Shown here piece by piece: positions 36,080 to 48,049 of a DNA stretch of 64,000 nucleotides. The position numbers and the translations under genes were made by a program. The stretch spans positions 1,599,173 to 1,663,172 of the forward strand of contig JAQGDQ010000007.1 of the NCBI GenBank assembly GCA_030141605.1, read 5' to 3'. This stretch comes from Tubiluchus corallicola (taxonomy: Eukaryota > Priapulida > Priapulimorpha > Priapulimorphida > Tubiluchidae). Each line of letters begins with the position of its first letter. Position 1 is the stretch's first letter. The notes under the pieces are model-generated. The model did not search any database. It saw only the letters and a list, made by a program, of their open reading frames with translations, and was not told where the DNA came from.

Positions 36080-36349
36080 TTACCAATACATTTGCAAGGT
36101 GCTTCTAAGCACTTTATCGAAAGCCTTTTCAAGGTCTATGATGGCAAAAAGTTTAATTTCAAGTTTCTGTGCAATTAAAATAATGAATCTGATCAACATA
36201 TGATTCTTTGCATTGATTTGTACGATTTGCAACTGGGGAAGTTGGGCTGACTTAAGTTCGCGTTGCAAATTACTAAAATCTTTGATAAGTTCTCTGCCTC
36301 TAAATGACATTGCCGATTTAACGTATCGCGACATATTTAAGGAAAACAT
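36080..36349 (-). pseudogene. Non-LTR retrotransposon reverse-transcriptase fragment
   Basis: The minus-strand frame contains LFAIIDLEKAFDKVLRSTL (codons about 68-86, near 36092-36148). This matches the conserved RT motif with the first catalytic aspartate, typically written as F-x-D-hydrophobic-x-KAFD-x-V (family knowledge). Upstream residues are weakly RT-like. There is no YXDD box, and the frames on either side (to about 36718) are short and broken. A dead LINE remnant; clade not assignable. Confidence 0.6.
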
Positions 36350-37343
36350 TTAACTGCCTACCGACATATTCAGCAGCAGGTCGATCATTAGCGACTTGTT
36401 GGTTATTGATTTTACTAGTTTTTGCAGTCTCTCGCAAAATGTGTTCAATATCGCAAATTAGAGCCTCAACTTCATTCTCACTACGTACATTCCATAACTG
36501 CACTACATCAACTTCTACGTAAGAAATGAGTTCATCTTCGTACAATTTAAAATTACATCGTTTAGGCTTCTCGCACCTCGCAACTCTGTACCGTCGCTAT
36601 CGCAGTTTTCCGAGTAGTAAGTCCATCTTAAATTAGATAATTCGCGTGCAAACTGCCTCACAATCAAGTTATCAGCATCAATGTTACATATCATCATATT
36701 ACCAGGTTGCACAAACATTTCGCACCGCGCATAATTACGTATGAACTAAAATCAAAATAAAATCATGGGTAGTATGAAAGCTCTAGTGGTCGTGCACTGG
36801 TTGAAACATTGGGTTTGCTTGGCTAATTATTCATAAAAATTGTACAGACGGTGTTGCAAAATACTACGAGTTAATAGCAACAAGTTCACAACTTTAAAAA
36901 ATAAGTAGGAATCAAATTTGTTGCAATACTAGCTGTGCAATTAAAGCAACCGTTCTCTGTTTAAAGAATTTTTTAAATCAACAATCTTTAAAAATCTCAG
37001 TGCACTGTCTGTCTAACGAGACTCCATCAAAGTACCACTAAACGCTGCAGTTTATAGCTTCAATCGCTAGTCTTTTAATCATGACTCTATGTTTAAATTA
37101 TTTCTATATAGTAGAGCCTTGCCGGCATTGGTACTCTAGGATCTAAATTTTGCCAAACATGCAAGTTTGCTTTCCTGCATACTCGCGCCACCTAGATAAA
37201 GTCTTAACAGTCAGTTAGCGGAGTAGAGCAACTGGGTAGAATTCATAAAATATTATGCAGTATATGTGGGTGCCATAATAGCCACCTGTCAATAATAATA
37301 AACTTCTGTTTAAAAAGAAACGAAACAGTCGTCGATCAGCGGT

Positions 37344-40300
37344 ATGAAAGCCACTTTACTGGTAATCATTTTTGCGTTAGTGAGCGATATTTTCGCGTAT
37401 CCAAGCGGAGCACCTGTAGAACAATGCGAGCAAATGACCCCAGATGCTACTTTACATGGAGCGCAGCCAAGTGACGATCCGACTCCATACACAATTGAGA
37501 CATCCGTATCGACATATAAACCGGGCGACCAGGTAACAGGTAAGTTTTATATATGTATGTGAGTCCAGCGCCTGATAAACTGAGGCAGTCTATGAGCATT
37601 GACTTAACCATTTTAGCAGCAAAGTAATAATTATTATAATTGTGATCCTAACGTAAAAAAATCGCTATTGCAAATAATATCGTCCACATATGTTCTCAAT
37701 CGCTGCCTCCGCAATACACTTTCGACGCTAGAAACTACGAACTGAATTATTCTACTCCCTTTTTGTGTGGTTGCCATACGCGATGAAGTGCAATAGCGTC
37801 AATATTATTAAGTTAGGTAGAGATCTCATAGTTTCGCAAAGTTAATAGGTATCATCGAATAAAAAATTACTTATGTGGTAGAACCGGTGCTATAAGCAAT
37901 ATTTTTGCTAGTTCATACTTTTTAACTTCCAAGGTTCTTGAATTTCCCCTTGGACAGCAAAAACATTCGTCACAATTTTCTAGAATTTCGCAAAATTCCA
38001 AATCACATACTGTTTGTAATTTTGTAAATACGCTGCAGTATGTTCAGTTGCTGTATTTCCCATGAAATTTCCCATGTGAACTCGATATCACGGAAATGAT
38101 TTGACGTGAAAGGAGAACGTCAGCACCCAACAGACATTATGATCAGCTAAGATAATCAGTACAGTATAATTCCATCCAATGTGGAAAATCATTGGTCTAG
38201 GCTTTAGAGTTAGTCAATGTTAGTCTGATTGCTACTGAAAGCGAGCCTTTCAAAAAAACTTATATTGAGCTATACTGCAAACAAGATATAAAGTGTCTAG
38301 CAGTTAAACTCACAGCATTAATATACGATATGAACTACTAAACTAAAATACAAAAATTGGTACAGATATAGCCATGCATCACAGATGTCAGCCATGTAAC
38401 TAGTGCTACATCTTGTAAAGTACTTAATGTTAATCATTTGCTGCATGGGTAATGTGAACAGCTGTTGAAACTACATAATTAACGATGGAATCGTTTAATT
38501 AACAAATATACTAAAATATTGGAAGGAGTTTACCACCCCCTTGCAGTTTAAATACATTAAACCTATCCTAATCCGCTTCACGAACTAATTTCTTGTGTGG
38601 AGAATTGTAAATTTTAGCGGAAATATTTATTGATTTTCACTAACAAATGCTTAAAAAATGTTAGCATAAATTGCACAAATAACAATTGTAATTTATTGTT
38701 GGTCAGATTTTGCGTTTTACCATGTTTTAAAGGAAAACATTTACAATACAGGAGTACAAGACTGCCAGCGCAACTATATAAAAAATAATTATAACAGAAT
38801 TTGAACTGGGAAGCAGGACTGATACGTGTCTGTAGGCTAATGAATAGGGCAGCAGAATTTTACACTAGAGAAAAATAGTGCAGTCGACTGAAGGGAAACA
38901 GAAAACATATAGCTCATATACTGAAAAAGTCATCATCTCAAAGCTCCTCTTGTCCTTTAATTCTTATGTAGGAAAGAATTAAAAAAATATTAGACTCAAA
39001 GTGCGTAATGTAGGTGGCAACAGCAATAATAGTACGGAATTAATTAGTATAATAGGTTGAAAATATAAAATAATATTACGTAAAATATAAAAACCAAGAT
39101 ATCATTGATATGACAGGCGATACGACATTGTAATTTCATTAAAATGGCATGTAGGCTACTCTACATTTGTACTGCATATTACCTGTAATAGGCCAAGGAA
39201 CAGGGTGGACCCCACCACTTCATGTTGAAGTGGTCATTTATCAAATAAGAACTAACTCAACCAATCAACCCAGGACAAATAAACAGCATTCACCGAGACC
39301 TACGCAAACATCATGCCACATACAAGATTAGTGTGTTTAATTGGGACAGTACACATAAACACATGGTTAAACAGTTAAATGTCGTCTCTACGCTAGACAA
39401 AAATTAACATGTCTGTTAATGTTAACCTTAAATTGGACACGAAAATTTGGTACGTATTAAGCTAAAATGAATAAAAATATTATATACGGAAGTGCCTGAA
39501 ATGCACGACAAACCTATAGGTCAACAACTTAAGGAAAGAGAAGTTTTATATACATGTAGTTAAAAAATCTACAAATTATATTTGATAGAGGTGGCTCATT
39601 TTCATTGAAGCAGTTATATAAAAACTTTTCTTGCAACAGTTCCAAAAAATGGTTGGCATGAATAACTGTTGGTCACGATGTTAACAAACATGTATGAAAG
39701 AGAGAAAGAGAGAGTAAGCACTAGCACGTTTATTGTATTTCCCCATTCAAGCCAACTAGCACTCCTAGGAAGGGTACTGGCTACACAACAAAGAAATGTT
39801 CATCTAAAAAAAGTAACAGAGAAGACATGATTCCAAAAGAACATATCCCTCATATAAATGCATTTTATTTGTAGCTTTGATTATGACAACTCAAAGCACA
39901 GAATACTAAATTAACTTCAAAAAATATTTTCAGTAACATGCCAGAAATGTCAATCAAAAATTAATATTACGAGCGTTAGTTCCACTACTATCTATATTGA
40001 TTTTATAAGGAAAACGATTTTTTATTCTTTGAACTCTTAAGTTTTAGCATCTCTTTTGCAGTTACGATCAAAGGAACTTTCAAAGGATTTATGCTGCAAG
40101 CAAGAGATACTGCAGAAACTCGGGTAGGCGAGTTCAGTGACTTTCCCACCGAGACACAGAAGAGAGACTGTGACAATGGTGGACATTACATTACACATAA
40201 AGACAACAATGACAAAACAGATCTGGAGTTTGTATGGACTGCTCCAAACAATGGTCCTGAAAAAATCACATTTGTGTAAGTAAAAAACTATGATTTTTAG

Positions 40301-42631
40301 CACCGCATACTTATAGCTGATCTTAGCACAATAACATATTTACAATAGACTAAACGAATCAAAGCATCAAAAACACATGGTACTGATCACTGCAACAAAC
40401 AGAAGAAATTGCAAGAGAATGCTGTATTTATGGAAAATTAGTCTAGAATTTTTTCCCTGGTAAACTAAAAACCGAGTAGTGTATATTCAGTGTAGTGAAA
40501 ACTAGCACAAGAAATTAATAGCCCTTTCACAAGTACTATTACCAAGCCTGCAATATACTTTTGTAGGCACTGACGAAAAGGCTCTGCAAGATTAAGCCAC
40601 TGTGTTCACAGTTCAGTGATGGTGAAGTGCAGCACCACTTACAGAGAGACATATTTGTGTTATTACATTCACAAATAAAGAACTTCAGAACCTGCATATT
40701 ACTGTCTACGATCCTGTAGTATGCTAATTATGAACATCAGCGTTCATTATTATGTAATTTTGCAAAGAAAAAGAAAATTTTGCAATGAATAGAATTTGCA
40801 ACAGGGCAAAATACTGTACTGTTGCAAAATATCTTGTTCTGAGCCACTACTATCATGCCACTACTTGTTTTGAGCTTATTTCTCCTTTCTGTACTGCATT
40901 TATTTTAATACTCTACACAACATACATAGCAATAGTAATACTTGTAGTACTGTATTCCACCCTTTCAAGCAATCTATAATAATTTATTAACAAATTTGTG
41001 TATCACCTTAAACAAAGTGTATCACATTTCAAACATACAATAACGTAATTACTTGTAATGCAGTGACATCTGAAGAGAAAGTTTGTAAAATATTGCAAGT
41101 TATGAATGAAGAGAGACAAGGGTAAAGGTTTAGTATTGTGAAGGAGGAGTGAAACGGTAGAGGGATAATGGTGGCTGATAAACATATTTCTGATTATAAT
41201 TCTACTTATTACAGTGCCACAGTAGTGCAAGAGAAAACCAAGTTTTGGGTAAAGGTACAATCAGATGAAGTGCTAAAAGACACCTCAGAAGACGTAGTCA
41301 TCAGTTTTGAAACCTGCGGTAAAACAAGTGGCTGCTTTCGCTATGGGGAAAAAGATTGCACACCAAGCACATGTCAGAAAGCAACCGTATACACAGCTGA
41401 CACTGATGACGTTACAATACAAATGACAGGGAAAGCTGAGGGCTGGATAGGAATGGGGTTTTCTGAAGACAACACTATGGTGAGTAGTGCCTAAAAATTC
41501 GAATATTTTTCAACTGATACTTCTGATATTCCATTAGAAAAGTATCCAAATATTTTGGCTATCATGTGACAGCTGTCTTTTCCATGCCTATTACAGCATG
41601 CCCCAGTAGACAAGGAAACAGTCTACTTGTAGAATTTTCCGCTTTTTCCTATACATTTCCTTATGCTATGGTAAAATAGCATTTCTTGCATTGCATTGTT
41701 TTCAGGTCGATCAATGGGTGTATACTATTGAATATTTTGCAGCATTTGTTCGAGTTTCTATATGCGATATTACAATTTCACTCTAAACTTAAAACTGTGG
41801 TTATAGGGTGAAGACGATGTGTACGTATGTGTTCTTGAAAATGACGTGGTAAGGGTAGACCACTATTGGAATCCTGGTGGACATACCAGAAGTGAATTAC
41901 AGACAAATAACGAAGTCACCAATGTCAAAGCAAATTATGCGGATGGAAGAATCAACTGTCAGTTTACGAAAAGTCTTACTAGCACCATCAATGATATGAA
42001 TTATGATTTAAGTAAACCATGGTACCATCTTCATCCATGGGGAGATGAAATTGACTCAGGTAAGTACAAGAATGAAGAACTCAAAAAAGAATGAAAGTTA
42101 AACTTATCTAAGGTATAAACAGATTTTGATAAATTACTTTGCAGCAGCTTATAGTAACAGAAATTTTAATTGGCACTTAAATAGGCTACTAAACTACATA
42201 CTTGAAATTGAAGTTTCAACACTTTCTGTTTCTGCTCAATTAGGCAGTAATGTAGTAAATGAAAGCACAGTTCTCACAATCTTCTGACTGAGTTGGACTA
42301 GTTCCTCTAAAAAGGAAAGCAATCGTTTACCAATTTTTTTTAATACTAAAGTAGCCCAACATCTTTGCATTTGAAGCTGAGTAACAAACCGATGGATTTA
42401 TTAAAATTGTTTGTATATATAAAAACAACTGCTTTTTCAGATGGCAGAATACTCCGCCACAAGCCCGACCATCCTCCAACTTCCAGTGAGCAACGAACAA
42501 TATCGAACAAAGATAATGAAATTATAGATTCAGGAGCAAGAATCTATCATGGTTCTATTTGCACTGCATTATGCTTAACTATAGTCAGCATTGTCTTTCC
42601 TTCATTCTCATCATATCTTGATAATTTTTAA
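37344..42631 (+). CDS. Reeler- and DOMON-domain protein (372 aa), FRRS1-like without cytochrome b561
   Basis: Coding exons 37344-37539, 40062-40275, 41215-41479, 41807-42059 and 42441-42631 (1,119 nt; GT-AG; phases 1, 2, 0, 1). Residues 1-18 form a signal peptide (MKATLLVIIFALVSDIFA). A Reeler domain follows (about 19-155: YPSGAPVEQCEQMTP, then FKGFMLQARD in exon 2 and ITFVATVVQEKTKFWVKV). Next is a DOMON domain (about 183-305: VTIQMTGKAEGWIGMGFS, DDVYVCVLEN, HLHPWGDEID). DOMON domains bind heme or sugars; ferric-chelate reductase 1 relatives add a cytochrome b561 membrane domain, which is missing here. Instead the protein ends in a hydrophobic segment (about 349-362, ICTALCLTIVSIVF) and a short tail, suggesting a membrane anchor or GPI signal (inference). 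Plus-strand AATAAA sites lie at 42868-42873 and 43175-43180. Confidence 0.9.
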
Positions 42632-43326
42632 GGACATTATGTCATGCAGAAGGTAACACTGCTGACAGCAGGTACATACTACTGAATAGTGGTGAGTGAT
42701 ATGCTGACATAATCTCAGTTAGAAGCAATTTAAACGAGTGTTACTTAAGCTAGCGTAGCTGCAATGATGGGAACATGAAACTTTTGTTATTTTGATTGTT
42801 ATGACAATTATGTTACGATAACCTCATTTTTAGTCTTAAAACATAGTTGAAAAGGTATGTAAAGTAGAATAAACAAGCAGACTAAAAGAGTCGTTAAATA
42901 AAATTAATGGATGATGAACTTACTGTTAATTTTTGTTCTAAATTTTTATTTGAAGATTGTTATAACACAGAATTTTAAATATTACCTGCTGTAAGTGACA
43001 CATTTTAGGTACGAATATAATTGGATTAAGTAAATGAAATACAAACACTTACTGAAAAGTTCTGACCTATCATTTTTCACTATCCCTTATTCATTGATGC
43101 GAATATTTATAGTTGCTCATAGTTCTTTGTCCATGGGTTTCTTTATTCATTCACAAAATGTATGGTAGCAAACAAATAAAACTTATTGCAAACGGTAATC
43201 TGATTAATGAATGCTGACGAAACATGTCAACACAATTGGCACAGCCAGAGAGTTCAGGCATTTGATATCATACTAAAAACAAACTTACAAAATTAATTAC
43301 TAAATGTCACTAAACAATCACATTTA
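42632..43326. other. Convergent 3' spacer between the DOMON gene and METTL6
   Basis: It contains plus-strand AATAAA at 42868-42873 and 43175-43180 and a minus-strand AATAAA at 43142-43147, so the 3' ends may lie close together or overlap. No other feature seen. Confidence 0.55.
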
Positions 43327-46300
43327 TCAACTTCCCAATTCATCGCACACATCTTCATTAGAATACTGCACTGATGATGGTTTAATAAACTTCCCTTGTA
43401 TGAAGACACGTGGTACTCTTAAACCCTCTTTTTTGTTGATGGTTTCTCTGAGCAAATATTCATTCACAGACTCTAAGAAGTTGACAGAGGTAAACAGGGT
43501 CGCAATAACTTCTGCAATGAATCATAAACTTGAATAAACAAAGGTGCCATTGCAATGTTTTGCTATAACAGCCTTTAACTATTCACGATTAGTTTCACAT
43601 CTGAGGTGATCAAGTAATCATCCTACTTCATTAAGCTTATTCAGCAGGACTATGCAGACAGAGTGCTAAGTTACAAGTATAAAAATGGGAGGTCTAAATA
43701 CATGTGACTAGATGCTAATATAGTTTATGATGACAAATGTGGTGAATTTCTAAATTCTTCGTATAATAAAATTTAAGATTACGAAATAAAAAAACAACAT
43801 CCAGAAATCTGATACCACACAACATGCCAGTTATACGGATTAATATCATGGAAATTGCATTTTGTCAGAAAAACTTTGACATTCATAAAGTTTTGGTATC
43901 ACACCTTACCCAAGCTACCGAATTTGGACGTGTCATGATGGAAAATCATAACAATCAATATTACACTTCATTATAAAAAATGAAAGCCTTACATACATTA
44001 CCCTTAGAAAAATAGTAGACGCGAGTACCATCTTGACGAACATAAAAGTTCTCGGCTAGTTTGTGACCAGAGCTGAATCTCAATTGAGCATAATCATACA
44101 GACCATAATCACGAAAAAGCAAGCAGCCACCTGGCTTTAAAACCTACATAAAAATGTCTTTATAACATTTACAAACAGCTACCCCTATATTACAATGAAA
44201 AAATGGTGCATGTGTAACAGGTTATGCTTCAAATTTATATTTCAATTACTACATTTCCAGGTATTTTGCACTTACATAAATTTTATCTACTGGATGACCT
44301 TACCACTAAGAGCCCATTTCTAGCACCTGACTACGTTATAGGATAGATAATACATAATACAGTATAGATAGACATTAAAAAAGAATACTAGGCATTTACC
44401 ATTAAAACACAAAAATATTTTGAACTATCTAATTTCCATTCTATCTAATTTGTATTCCAAACGAGAGTTTTCTTTCAAAATGAGACAATAAGTTCAACTG
44501 CAAGAAGGGTCTTACCTGAAATAAATTTTTCAAGACAGAAAGCATCTTGTTGGGGTGAATAGCTGATAGCACAAATATCATTGTGATAATATCTAAGCTG
44601 TTTGCAGGAATTTCTTCTGTTAGTGAAGTGGATGTCAAATCACACTCAAATGCATAAATCTTTGCTTCATTATACAGAGGATTTTCCTAAAAAAAAGGCT
44701 AATTAGCAGAATGTAAAACTTTCTCCCACCGATGGACAACTTGTCTGAGTCAGGTTTTCAAAAAAGCAGCTTGAGGTGGGATTTTGACAGACTATTTAAG
44801 GTCAATAAACTTATGAGGCCACTTGAATCCTAAAGCTTACAAACTAATAGTGTCATACCTAACACAAACTGTAGCCTCTGTTTCTAGAGAACTGATTAAT
44901 TAGAATGGGACACGTAGCAAAAAGAAGCAGCAACTTTAGCTAGTCATCATTAAAGCTAATGCTTACTGAAATGCAAAATAATGATGTATAGATAGTTGAC
45001 ATCAGCAACTAAGCACAATTTATAGAGGTAAAAGTTTTTTGTTATTTCAAAACTCTTAAACAGTTTTCAAATGATATTAATTACAAGATTACTCATTATA
45101 TGCACATACATATTATATAACTATACATGCATTAGCATACAATAACACAAAACCTTTAACTCTCTTATAAATACTTTTGTTTTATGCCTCAAAATAATTC
45201 ATTTATCAACAGAATCTATGAGCTACATATAGGCCTACTTAAAGAATTGATATGTAATTTTAACATACTGCAGTAATCTACATAATGTTAAGATTCCTTT
45301 CCTCAACATCCAAGATCTCTAGCTCATATAACACCCAGAGTGGCACCGCTAAGAATAAGGTCCATATAAGTCTAGCGGCTACTGAGTATTGATGTGATGC
45401 CTTCATGTAAGACATTGTGAAACTTAGACAATAAATCCCTACTTTAGCAATTTCATCCTCAAATCAGCAATCATAGACCACCATTACAAGTACTTTACCT
45501 ACCTTGACAAATTTAACAGCTCGTGGAGAAAGATCACAGGCATAGATGAATAAATCTAGCCCATCTTGAAGAAGTGGAAATATCAAGTTGCCAACTCCAC
45601 AGCCAACTTCTAAAAGTGAATTCCTAGAAGAATTGTCCTGAAAATAATGTACAAAAAGATCTGTTATTATTAGCACACTTAGCACACAAAGTTGTTTGTT
45701 TAGTAAAATTAAACTGATAGATGTATGTGTCTACTGTCTAGTATCTAAAATGATCTGCTAAACAGTAAATAGATCACTATTCATTACTACCTAAAAAGAA
45801 ATAACACCACTTCTAGTTACTGTACAGATGTTTTTCTGAGATTACATTTATCTTGTTTCCAGTAAACTATAAGCAAAAGCTATTTTTCTAATAAAAAATT
45901 GACGACATCAAATGGATCACAACTCACTGTCACTTATGACCTAAGATATCTCAAGCGCAAATATTGCTTTAACAACACTTTACAATACATTAAAAATTAT
46001 TACATCACAAGCCTAATTTTGTTAGTTTTTCAATATCACACCAACTGACATGATTGCAGCAATTTGTACGTTAATAATGCCTGTTTTTCAGATTCGTGAG
46101 GTAAGATTGACAGACACCCAGATAACTATAAAATCAAAGTTCGAAGTTCTAGAAAGCCTAGTTAAAAGTGAATGTTAGCCAAACAAAAAATTTAAAATTT
46201 GATATTGTAAATTCAAAATTTGCCAAGTTTTTATGTTTTACTATCAATGCGATGCAGCAATGTCATATTGCAGTCTTCCCTTTCATAAATTTCAGCGAAA

Positions 46301-47109
46301 AGCACATAAAAGATTTGCGACTCCGGAAAATTATACCAAATTGCAATGTCTTCATTATTGGCACAACTGCTAATTAAATCTTTAAACTAATATTTAAATA
46401 TAAAAAGTACTTTGGACTTTTAGAAGATTATTATAAGTAATTAAACACAAAATTAAGCATGTATTTTAGATCATAACTTAAAAACAACTATGATTTAAAA
46501 GACTATCTTACTGTACTTAACGTTAAAACTTCAGATATAAGGTTAAACTCTGTGTTAAAGGAAGTCACATTTTGTTTATACCTTTATCTCTAATTACAAA
46601 CCTGACCAAAAAATAATGTTAATGACATTATCTATATAAAAAAAACTACACCAAGATGTTGCAACATACAATACTTATTATAACACTAATGAGTTTGTGC
46701 ATGAACTATTAAGAACCAAGACTTCTGCCAACAAAGTTAGCAAAAATTTGATGAATCTCTTGTTACCAGAAAGACATCACACTATCAAGACAACACTCTC
46801 TATAGGCTTAGTGCAGCTTTTACGAAGGCTGCCTACCTTTTTTGAAGGACCAAGTAATTCTTTGAATTCTCTGGTTGTCCAGTGTCTGTCTTTGAAAAAT
46901 TTGGTAGAATTTCTTTTGTAAAAAATGTCCCAGTGTCGTTTAGCATCCTGTTCGAGTTTTTTCTGCTTGAATTGTGAAACAATGGTTTTATCACTTCTGA
47001 GCTTTAGCAGCTCAGCTTCTGATAAAACTCTGGCACTGCTAGGAAAATCCTGGCCCTTCAACTCAGTAAAAAAGGCAGGAATATTGTTTTCTTTGAAATG
47101 TTCAGCCAT
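43327..47109 (-). CDS. METTL6, tRNA-Ser 3-methylcytidine methyltransferase (301 aa)
   Basis: S-adenosylmethionine-dependent enzyme; METTL6 installs m3C at position 32 of serine tRNAs (family knowledge). Coding exons in transcription order: 46837-47109, 45503-45637, 44516-44686, 44002-44143 and 43327-43511; sum 906 nt, phases 0, 0, 0, 1. Diagnostic stretches are [20 protein letters not shown] and [12 protein letters not shown] in exon 1, the SAM-binding motif LEVGCGVGN at residues 100-108, [59 protein letters not shown] and [20 protein letters not shown]. The N terminus is about 15 residues longer than I expect for human METTL6; the Met at 47109 is the first in its frame that gives the family sequence. 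No frame damage. The closest alternatives, METTL2 and METTL8, fit the exon 1 and C-terminal residues less well. Confidence 0.96.
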
Positions 47110-47363
47110 TCAATAGCAAATACCTAATGGCACATTAGAAGCTATCAACCACCTACGAAAAGAACAAAGAATGAGAGTAAAAAATGCAATGTTTAACAAA
47201 TAGAGGAGTGATGCCAATGTGGAGTCTTCCAAGCAGAGAAGATGAAGCATACCCAACAGCATCTTAAGACTACATTCTACCTTTTATTCACTTTTTATTC
47301 ATTTAAAAAAACCTGTCCACATCCTCAGACCTACTAATAATATCACTAACAAGTAATTACAGT

Positions 47364-48041
47364 CAGGGACGTTACCTCTGATAATTGCACTTTCGGTTCA
47401 GTTTTGTTTTTGTCGAAAATTATTAAGTTTTGTAGCCGAAACTTTCGGTAATTTTCGGCAGCATTTTTCAGGGTTTTAGTAGTATTTATCCAGCTTACCT
47501 TTTTTTGTCCTAGATGTTAAAAATCACTGACAAATTTTGGCTAAAATAGTTCAAATAAAGCGTGAATATCATTTATTTAACCTTTTTAACCATTTACAGA
47601 TGCTTTTTACAGCAACATGGCATATCTCAGGGCTGACAACTGTGATATTCAGGTCTCCAGGCACAATCAGCCAAAATATAAAAGCGTAATTTGAATAAAA
47701 TCAAGTTTAATTTTATAATTACAAAATATAGGCAACAAAATATTTACAAAATAACATTTGTCAATTTCTTTGAAGCTTCATGATCTTTGATCTTTAGCCA
47801 TAAACACTGTTCTACTTTTCTGGTTAGGATTTTTTGTTTAGCTACTTCAACAAGCTTGTACCAAAGGAAATATAAGCAAACAAGCAAAAACAAAGTGTTT
47901 TAATTATTTCAGATTTTTTTCAGTTTTCATAGTAGTTGGCTCTGCAAAAATGACTTTGGTTCAGTTTCCTTTTGGTATAGGTTTCCTGCATTTCATAAAT
48001 TTTGGTTTCGGTTTGTAATTTCAGTTTCAGTAACATCCCTG
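47364..48041. mobile_element. hAT-type MITE (678 bp) with 8-bp target duplication
   Basis: The element starts CAGGGACGTTACCT and ends, read inverted, CAGGGATGTTACTG. It is flanked on both sides by the identical octamer ATTACAGT (47356-47363 and 48042-48049). A CAGGG-type terminus plus an 8-bp duplication is the signature of the hAT superfamily. The interior has repeated ttcggtt/ttcagttt words near both ends and no coding frame, so it is non-autonomous. It lies about 255 bases upstream of the METTL6 start codon. Confidence 0.92.
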
Positions 48042-48049
48042 ATTACAGT

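Larger units (their letters stand above)
30931..37343. other. Intergenic region between CBF-beta and the Reeler/DOMON gene
   Basis: No gene recognised. It holds a Tigger-like terminal motif (32563), a (CA)9 run at 33144-33161, a short Gln/Leu-type trinucleotide patch near 35665-35715, and a decayed reverse-transcriptase fragment at about 36080-36349. The open frame at 35229-35429 and others here lack domain content. Confidence 0.55.

Noticed and set aside
39195-39235. Small hairpin caccacttcatgttgaagtgg as a regulatory RNA
   Set aside because: Short isolated stem with no conserved motif or gene context.
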